9,203 bases of DNA from the NCBI GenBank assembly GCA_964511265.1, contig CAZEES010000030.1, forward strand, positions 1 through 9,203, given 5' to 3'. Each line of letters starts with the position of its first letter. Position 1 is the stretch's first letter. Source of the DNA: Nitrosopelagicus sp964511265 (lineage in GTDB: Archaea > Thermoproteota > Nitrososphaeria > Nitrososphaerales > Nitrosopumilaceae). The notes beneath the pieces were generated by a model. The model saw only the letters and a program-made list of their open reading frames with translations, was not told where the DNA came from and did no database searches. Positions 5,821 through 9,203 of the stretch are shown here, piece by piece. The translations under genes and the position numbers were made by a program.

Positions 5821-6837
5821 TTAGAGGATTCCCACTAATGCAGAAAGTTCTTTTCTGCATGCAGCCCCCAATTCCTCTGCAGCTTTTTCAGGAGTTAATT
5901 CATTTAGGAAAATTCCAAATCCAAGTTCTAGACCAGACCAAGGAATAGTTTGAGGATATATCTCCACATGCCAATGAATTTGTTTACTATTTTTCTTTTC
6001 AGGAGATAGATGAAATGCTATGTTAAAGGATACATCTTTAACAGAATTAGATAGTCCGCCAAGAGTTGCTCTAAGAATTAAAGCAAGATCATTAATCTCT
6101 TTTTGAGAAATTTTTGAGAAACTAGTTGCGTGTTTTTTTGGACATATCCAAAATTCATATGGATGTGATGGAGCCCAAGGAGACAGTGCGATGAATCCTT
6201 CAGTTTGGAGAATTTGACGGGGACCACCCAATTCAGAATTTACGAGTTGACTCATGGGATATACACCTTTTTCATTTAAGATTCTATGAGAAGAATTAGC
6301 TTCTTCGTCAATTTTTGGAGGAATAGTTGCGAAAGACATCATGTGTAAATGTGGGTGAGAAACTTTACTTCCAGAATTTTTACCACTGTCAGCATAAATT
6401 GCAACATATGCAACACCTTTTTGAGTATAAAGCCAGCGAAGTCTATCTTGAATTACAGATAAAACATAGCCCCACTGTTCAACATCAATTGTTGCAAGTG
6501 TTTCTTTTTCGTTAGGAGATGCAATTATGTTATAATGATACCCATATGCAGGTTCGCTGTATAAAGGATGATCAGAGTATGAATTCTCAGTTTCAATATC
6601 GACCGCAGGATTAGTTGCAGGTACAACTCGGACAGTCCAGTTTTGAACAAAATCACCTTCATCATCTTGCAGTCTTTGTAACATTCCATCTTTCAGAACC
6701 AAGGACAATACAGAAGGATTTGTCAATGATTCATTTCCAGCTTTAAATGGATTTTTCTTTGTTTTGGGAGATTTTGTTTTTAAAGGATTCACAATAACAA
6801 ATCTTTCAGATACATGATCCTTTCTTAAATTACCCAC
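5821..6837 (-). CDS. Galactose-1-phosphate uridylyltransferase-like (GalT/HIT superfamily) protein
   Basis: Member of the GalT branch of the HIT superfamily, 338 aa, near the usual GalT length of about 340. The opening LRKDHVSERFVIVNP (4-18) matches the GalT N-terminal pattern (RxDPVTGRWVIIAP). The active-site region is SHPHLHM (160-166), with H163 in the position of the nucleophilic His of GalT. The C-terminal half has FWICPKKH (229-236) and IHWHVEIYP (287-295), typical of the second HIT-like repeat. Two deviations are clear: the zinc-binding CPFCPGNE is replaced by NPFKAGNE (29-36), and the Gln of HPHxQ is His165. The substrate is therefore uncertain; GalT, ADP-glucose phosphorylase-like or another nucleotidyltransferase/phosphorylase activity are all possible. 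The start is GTG, with an in-frame TAG three codons upstream. It is divergent from apgM, with the 4-TM gene 42 nt downstream. Confidence 0.85.
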   Translation of the reverse strand: MGNLRKDHVSERFVIVNPLKTKSPKTKKNPFKAGNESLTNPSVLSLVLKDGMLQRLQDDEGDFVQNWTVRVVPATNPAVDIETENSYSDHPLYSEPAYGYHYNIIASPNEKETLATIDVEQWGYVLSVIQDRLRWLYTQKGVAYVAIYADSGKNSGSKVSHPHLHMMSFATIPPKIDEEANSSHRILNEKGVYPMSQLVNSELGGPRQILQTEGFIALSPWAPSHPYEFWICPKKHATSFSKISQKEINDLALILRATLGGLSNSVKDVSFNIAFHLSPEKKNSKQIHWHVEIYPQTIPWSGLELGFGIFLNELTPEKAAEELGAACRKELSALVGIL

Positions 6838-6858
6838 CTTATACTAAAAAAAAAATTC

Positions 6859-6868
6859 ATTAAAAAGT
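6859..6868 (-). promoter_or_regulatory. TATA-like box for the GalT-like gene
   Basis: On the minus strand the sequence reads ctttttaatg, 22-31 nt before the GTG at 6837, within the 100-bp divergent region shared with apgM. Spacing fits a leaderless transcript. The region between it and the start is a homopolymeric A/T tract (nine or more A on the plus strand). Confidence 0.4.
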
Positions 6869-6907
6869 GTTCAAAGGATCTATCAAGAAAACGCTAGAGT
6901 TTGAAGA

Positions 6908-6915
6908 TTTAAAAT
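6908..6915 (+). promoter_or_regulatory. TATA-like box for apgM
   Basis: The AT-rich tttaaaat-type element sits about 23-30 nt before the TTG start at 6938, in the divergent region with the GalT-like gene. Spacing fits a leaderless transcript. No separate Shine-Dalgarno is visible before the TTG. Confidence 0.45.
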
Positions 6916-6937
6916 GAACATTCTTTTTTGAAAAACA

Positions 6938-8224
6938 TTGGCTGATAATTCTCAGATCAAAATAGTGTATGTTCTACTAGATGGAGTGGGAGACTTACCA
7001 CACCCAGATATAGAAAATAAGACTCCATTACAAGCAGCAAAAACACCAAACATGGATAAATTAGCAAAAAATGGTAAGATGGGAGAAGTGATTTCAGTAG
7101 GAAAAGGCATCGCTCCTGAGTCAGACATTGCAGTTTTCAATATGCTAGGATACAAATTTCATCATGCAGATTATGCAGGTAGAGGAGTGATTGAAGCAAT
7201 AGGAACGGGATTGGATTTCAAAGATGGAGATCTAGCATTACGCGGAAACTTTTCAACATTAGATGAAAAAGATGTCATCATAGATAGAAGAGCAGGACGA
7301 CATATAGAAAGAGAAGATGCTAAGGCTGTATCTGAAGAAATTGAACAGAGATTAAAATTTACAAATCCACTTGCAACAGTGGTTGTTGCACCAACTATTG
7401 GTCATAGAGTCATTGTCAGAATAAGGGATGAGCATCCATTATCTCCAAATATAACAAATACGGATCCAGCTTATTCTAGAGTAGATGGAATGGGAGTAGC
7501 TAAAGCTGTAGGAGATTTTTTGAAAATTGAACGTTGCTTGCCATTAGATGAAACAGATGTAGCAAAGCTATCGGCAGATTTAGTTAATGAATTTACAGAA
7601 AAATCATTAAAGATTTTAAAAGAAAGTGAGATAAACAAAAAAAGAGGATCTCAAGGGAAGAAATTACTTAATAGTATTTTATTGCGAGATGCGGGAAACA
7701 AATATCCAAAGGTTGAAACAATAAATGAGAAATATTCTATGAATTTTTCATGTATTGTAGACATGCCTGTTGAGATTGGCATATCGAATGTTCTTGAGAT
7801 GAGAGCATTTAGTGCAGGCGGACTAACGGACTATGAAGAAAAAGCAACAGTTGCTGCAAAATCCATGGAAACAGAAAATGCAATTTATGTTCATTTGAAA
7901 GGACCGGATGAGTATGGTCATGATGGAGATGCAATAGGAAAGATGAGGAATATTGAAGAAATTGATGAGAGATTTTTTGGTACACTTTTAAAAAATATCG
8001 ACACCAGTAAAGTTGTTGTGATGATTTCAGCAGATCATTCTACTCCATGTATTAACAAAGGACATAGTGATGACCCAGTTCCAGTATTAATTTCAGGAGA
8101 TAAAATTGTAAATGATGGTTCAGAGAGATTTACTGAAGAATTTGCTAAAAAGGGAGAAATAGGATTGTTAGAAGGTGCTCAAGTAGTAAGTAAAGCAATA
8201 GAGATTATTAAATCAGAAAACTAG
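6938..8224 (+). CDS. apgM: 2,3-bisphosphoglycerate-independent phosphoglycerate mutase, archaeal type (ApgM)
   Basis: Interconverts 3- and 2-phosphoglycerate in glycolysis/gluconeogenesis; cytoplasmic, metal-dependent, alkaline-phosphatase superfamily. The 428-aa length fits the archaeal ApgM family of about 400-430. Visible motifs are the metal-binding LLDGVGD (13-19, D15), TPLQAAKTPNMD (29-40), the nucleophile S62 in APESDIAV (59-66), and GRG (81-83) with IGTG. RGNFSTLD (102-109), DRRAGR (116-121) and GHRVIVR (155-161) follow. The C-terminal metal ligands are in KGPDEYGHDGD (321-331), SADHSTP (364-370; D366, H367) and KGHSDDPVPV (374-383; H376). TTG is the only plausible start: an in-frame TGA lies three codons upstream, and the next Met (M39) would remove the first metal ligand. 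The 3' end overlaps the convergent DUF309 gene by 17 nt. Thaumarchaea would need it for gluconeogenesis from CO2-fixation products. Confidence 0.95.
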   Translation: MADNSQIKIVYVLLDGVGDLPHPDIENKTPLQAAKTPNMDKLAKNGKMGEVISVGKGIAPESDIAVFNMLGYKFHHADYAGRGVIEAIGTGLDFKDGDLALRGNFSTLDEKDVIIDRRAGRHIEREDAKAVSEEIEQRLKFTNPLATVVVAPTIGHRVIVRIRDEHPLSPNITNTDPAYSRVDGMGVAKAVGDFLKIERCLPLDETDVAKLSADLVNEFTEKSLKILKESEINKKRGSQGKKLLNSILLRDAGNKYPKVETINEKYSMNFSCIVDMPVEIGISNVLEMRAFSAGGLTDYEEKATVAAKSMETENAIYVHLKGPDEYGHDGDAIGKMRNIEEIDERFFGTLLKNIDTSKVVVMISADHSTPCINKGHSDDPVPVLISGDKIVNDGSERFTEEFAKKGEIGLLEGAQVVSKAIEIIKSEN

Positions 8225-8780
8225 ATACGTCTTTTGAATTAATCATTCCACCAACAGTTTTTTTAATTTTATCAATGTCTATATTATGATATTGGCCGTC
8301 AGAATTTTCTAGTTTTTCTAATGCACGATTAAAAATGCTTAAACAAATTGGATCCTCATCTTTTTGATAGTGAACTAATCCTGCTGCAACCAGGATTAAG
8401 CCTTGTACTATGAATTTCTCATTGCCATTACAGTTTTTCCAAACACCTTCAAGTATTTCATGACATTCCCAAAATCTCTCATTGTTGAAATAAGATACTC
8501 CTTCAGAAATTGCTTTTTCTTTTTCTACAATTTCTTCAACTACACGTTTTGCATGATCTAGTGGTCCAATAACGGATAGTTTTTCTACCAATTCGTCAAG
8601 ATTTGATTGAGGAATGGATGTGTCAAATTCAACATATTTTTTTGAGACTCGACAATCACGTAGAGTTAGATCCATTCCAGAAGCAAGACGTCTAGATTGT
8701 CTCAGAATGTCTTTTGCCATTTTACGATTTAGTTCAGAAGTATTTTTGAGATGAAGCATGTACCGTTCCATGACTGACAT
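8208..8780 (-). CDS. DUF309 domain-containing protein
   Basis: Protein of unknown biochemical function, 190 aa. The C-terminal half carries the DUF309 signature: YFNNERFWECHEILEGVW (97-114; W104, H107, E108, E111, W114), then FIVQGLILVAAGLVHYQK (123-140; Q126, G127, H137). The conserved Trp, His and Glu could line a metal or ligand site in a helical bundle, but no activity is established for the family. The first ~90 residues are extra relative to the usual compact DUF309 (about 110-150 aa) and include RLASGMDLTLRDCRVSKKY and VEFDTSIPQ, which look like an alpha/beta domain of their own. The annotated ATG is 8780. M4 (8771) or M8 are alternatives, and the upstream TATA-like sequence fits M4 better for a leaderless start. 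The gene is divergent from rps24e. Confidence 0.88.
   Translation of the reverse strand: MSVMERYMLHLKNTSELNRKMAKDILRQSRRLASGMDLTLRDCRVSKKYVEFDTSIPQSNLDELVEKLSVIGPLDHAKRVVEEIVEKEKAISEGVSYFNNERFWECHEILEGVWKNCNGNEKFIVQGLILVAAGLVHYQKDEDPICLSIFNRALEKLENSDGQYHNIDIDKIKKTVGGMINSKDVSSFLI
8258..8270 (+). terminator. Possible oligo-T terminator downstream of apgM
   Basis: A run of seven T, two A and four T begins 34 nt after the apgM stop, inside the convergent DUF309 coding region. Such T-rich runs serve as intrinsic terminators in archaea. There is no strong hairpin, and the run may simply reflect lysine codons of the opposite gene. Confidence 0.3.
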
Positions 8781-8792
8781 TAATCAGATTTT

Positions 8793-8804
8793 CTTAAATT
8801 TCTT
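8793..8804 (-). promoter_or_regulatory. TATA-like element upstream of the DUF309 gene
   Basis: On the minus strand the sequence reads aagaaatttaag. It is only 13-24 nt from the ATG at 8780 but 22-33 nt from the in-frame ATG at 8771. If the transcript is leaderless, translation would start at the second Met (M4). Confidence 0.3.
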
Positions 8805-8820
8805 CTGGAATCATTGAAGA

Positions 8821-8828
8821 TTTATAAG
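8821..8828 (+). promoter_or_regulatory. TATA box for rps24e
   Basis: The element tttataag is a close match to the archaeal TATA consensus and begins exactly 30 nt before the ATG at 8851. It is the clearest promoter in the window and supports a leaderless or near-leaderless transcript. Confidence 0.65.
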
Positions 8829-8850
8829 AACTATTCAGAGGTTTTGCTAT

Positions 8851-9203
8851 ATGTCCATGATTGAAACAGTGAGTGATGTTGAGAATTCATTCTTATCTAG
8901 AAGAGAGATTACGTGTAATTTTCAAGGTCTTGGAGGAAAACTCAAGAGAAAAGAAGCAGTTGAGATGATTACTAAAGAATTCAATTTAGCAGATAAGACA
9001 GTAATTGCAATAAATATGAAAAATCAGACCGGCAGACCAAATGTTACAGGTATGTTTTACGTTTATGATAGTGAAGAATTAGCCAAAAAACAAGTTAATC
9101 CAACTATTTTTGAGAGATTAGAAAAACAAGCAAAGAAAGATGCTGAAGAAGCAGCAGCTGAAGCACCTGCTGAAGAAGCAGCAGCTGAAGCACCTGCTGA
9201 AGA
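8851..9203 (+). CDS. rps24e: 30S ribosomal protein S24e, partial at 3' end
   Basis: Small-subunit ribosomal protein of archaea and eukaryotes. The 117 visible residues run off the right edge with no stop. The S24e core spans about 8-90. It shows NSFLSRREITCNF (12-24), LKRKEAVEMI (31-40), LADKTVIAINMKNQTGRPNVTG (46-67, the family's T-x-G-x-x-x-x-x-G region) and FYVYDSEELAKKQV (69-82). From residue 98 on, the sequence becomes an Ala/Glu/Pro repeat (AEEAAAEAP, at least 2.3 copies), beyond the usual end of S24e. ATG 8851 is chosen because a strong TATA lies 30 nt upstream; M3 (8857) is the only close alternative. It is probably the first gene of a ribosomal transcription unit that continues outside the window; in archaea S27ae often follows. 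Confidence 0.92.
   Translation, partial: MSMIETVSDVENSFLSRREITCNFQGLGGKLKRKEAVEMITKEFNLADKTVIAINMKNQTGRPNVTGMFYVYDSEELAKKQVNPTIFERLEKQAKKDAEEAAAEAPAEEAAAEAPAE
9142..9203 (+). repeat. Perfect 27-nt tandem coding repeats in the S24e tail
   Basis: Copies lie at 9142-9168 and 9169-9195, followed by the first 8 nt of a third copy at the window edge. Each encodes AEEAAAEAP. The copies are identical at the base level, including synonymous positions. Total copy number cannot be seen. Confidence 0.9.

Noticed and set aside
6870..6905. Inverted repeat ttcaaa/tttgaa in the GalT-like/apgM divergent region as a shared operator
   Set aside because: The 6-bp arms are 24 nt apart in low-complexity AT-rich DNA; there is no second copy or extended symmetry.
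8801..8820. Inverted repeat tcttc/gaaga between the DUF309 and rps24e promoters as an operator
   Set aside because: Arms are only 5 bp in AT-rich DNA with a 10-nt spacer, which is expected by chance.

Overview
The window looks like a chromosomal segment of an ammonia-oxidising-type thaumarchaeon (Nitrososphaerota, Nitrosopumilus-like). This is inferred from gene content and promoter style, not from a database search. The DNA is AT-rich. The archaeal or information-processing genes are Trm1, an archaeal-type RlmE, an RPC34-like winged-helix/Fe-S protein, archaeal-type phosphoglycerate mutase ApgM and ribosomal protein S24e. RPC34 orthologues in archaea are reported from Crenarchaeota and Thaumarchaeota. 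Several genes have a TATA-like box about 30 nt before the start codon and little or no room for a 5' leader, which fits mostly leaderless transcription. Starts are often TTG or GTG.

Layout from left to right: trm1 (+, 43-1179) converges on a three-gene minus-strand cluster that reads from 2995 to 1157. The cluster encodes a small exported protein, an RPC34-like protein with a lysine-rich repeat region, and RlmE. A divergent gap (2996-3244) holds a probable 38-aa Cys-containing small ORF on the plus strand. Next is a solitary OLD-like ATPase/TOPRIM protein (+, 3245-5329). It converges on a minus-strand pair: a GalT/HIT-superfamily nucleotidyltransferase-like protein (6837-5821) followed by a 4-TM membrane protein (5778-5326). 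A 100-bp divergent promoter region separates this pair from apgM (+, 6938-8224), which converges on a DUF309 protein (-, 8780-8208). A 70-bp divergent promoter then leads into rps24e (+, from 8851), which runs off the right edge within an Ala/Glu repeat tail.

The clearest functional theme is RNA and translation: trm1 (tRNA G26 methylation), rlmE (23S rRNA 2'-O-methylation), the RPC34-like factor (transcription) and S24e (small ribosomal subunit). ApgM is central carbon metabolism. The OLD-like protein is the only gene with a plausible DNA-transaction or defence role. It has no helicase partner nearby and its TOPRIM motifs are atypical. I see no mobile element, CRISPR array, rRNA or tRNA gene. 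No stretch over 300 bases lacks a gene. The most notable points are the RPC34 Fe-S motif with its perfect 36-nt repeats, the GalT-like protein lacking the usual zinc cysteines, the variant TOPRIM, the small Cys ORF and the repeat tail on S24e. All three convergent gene pairs overlap at their 3' ends.
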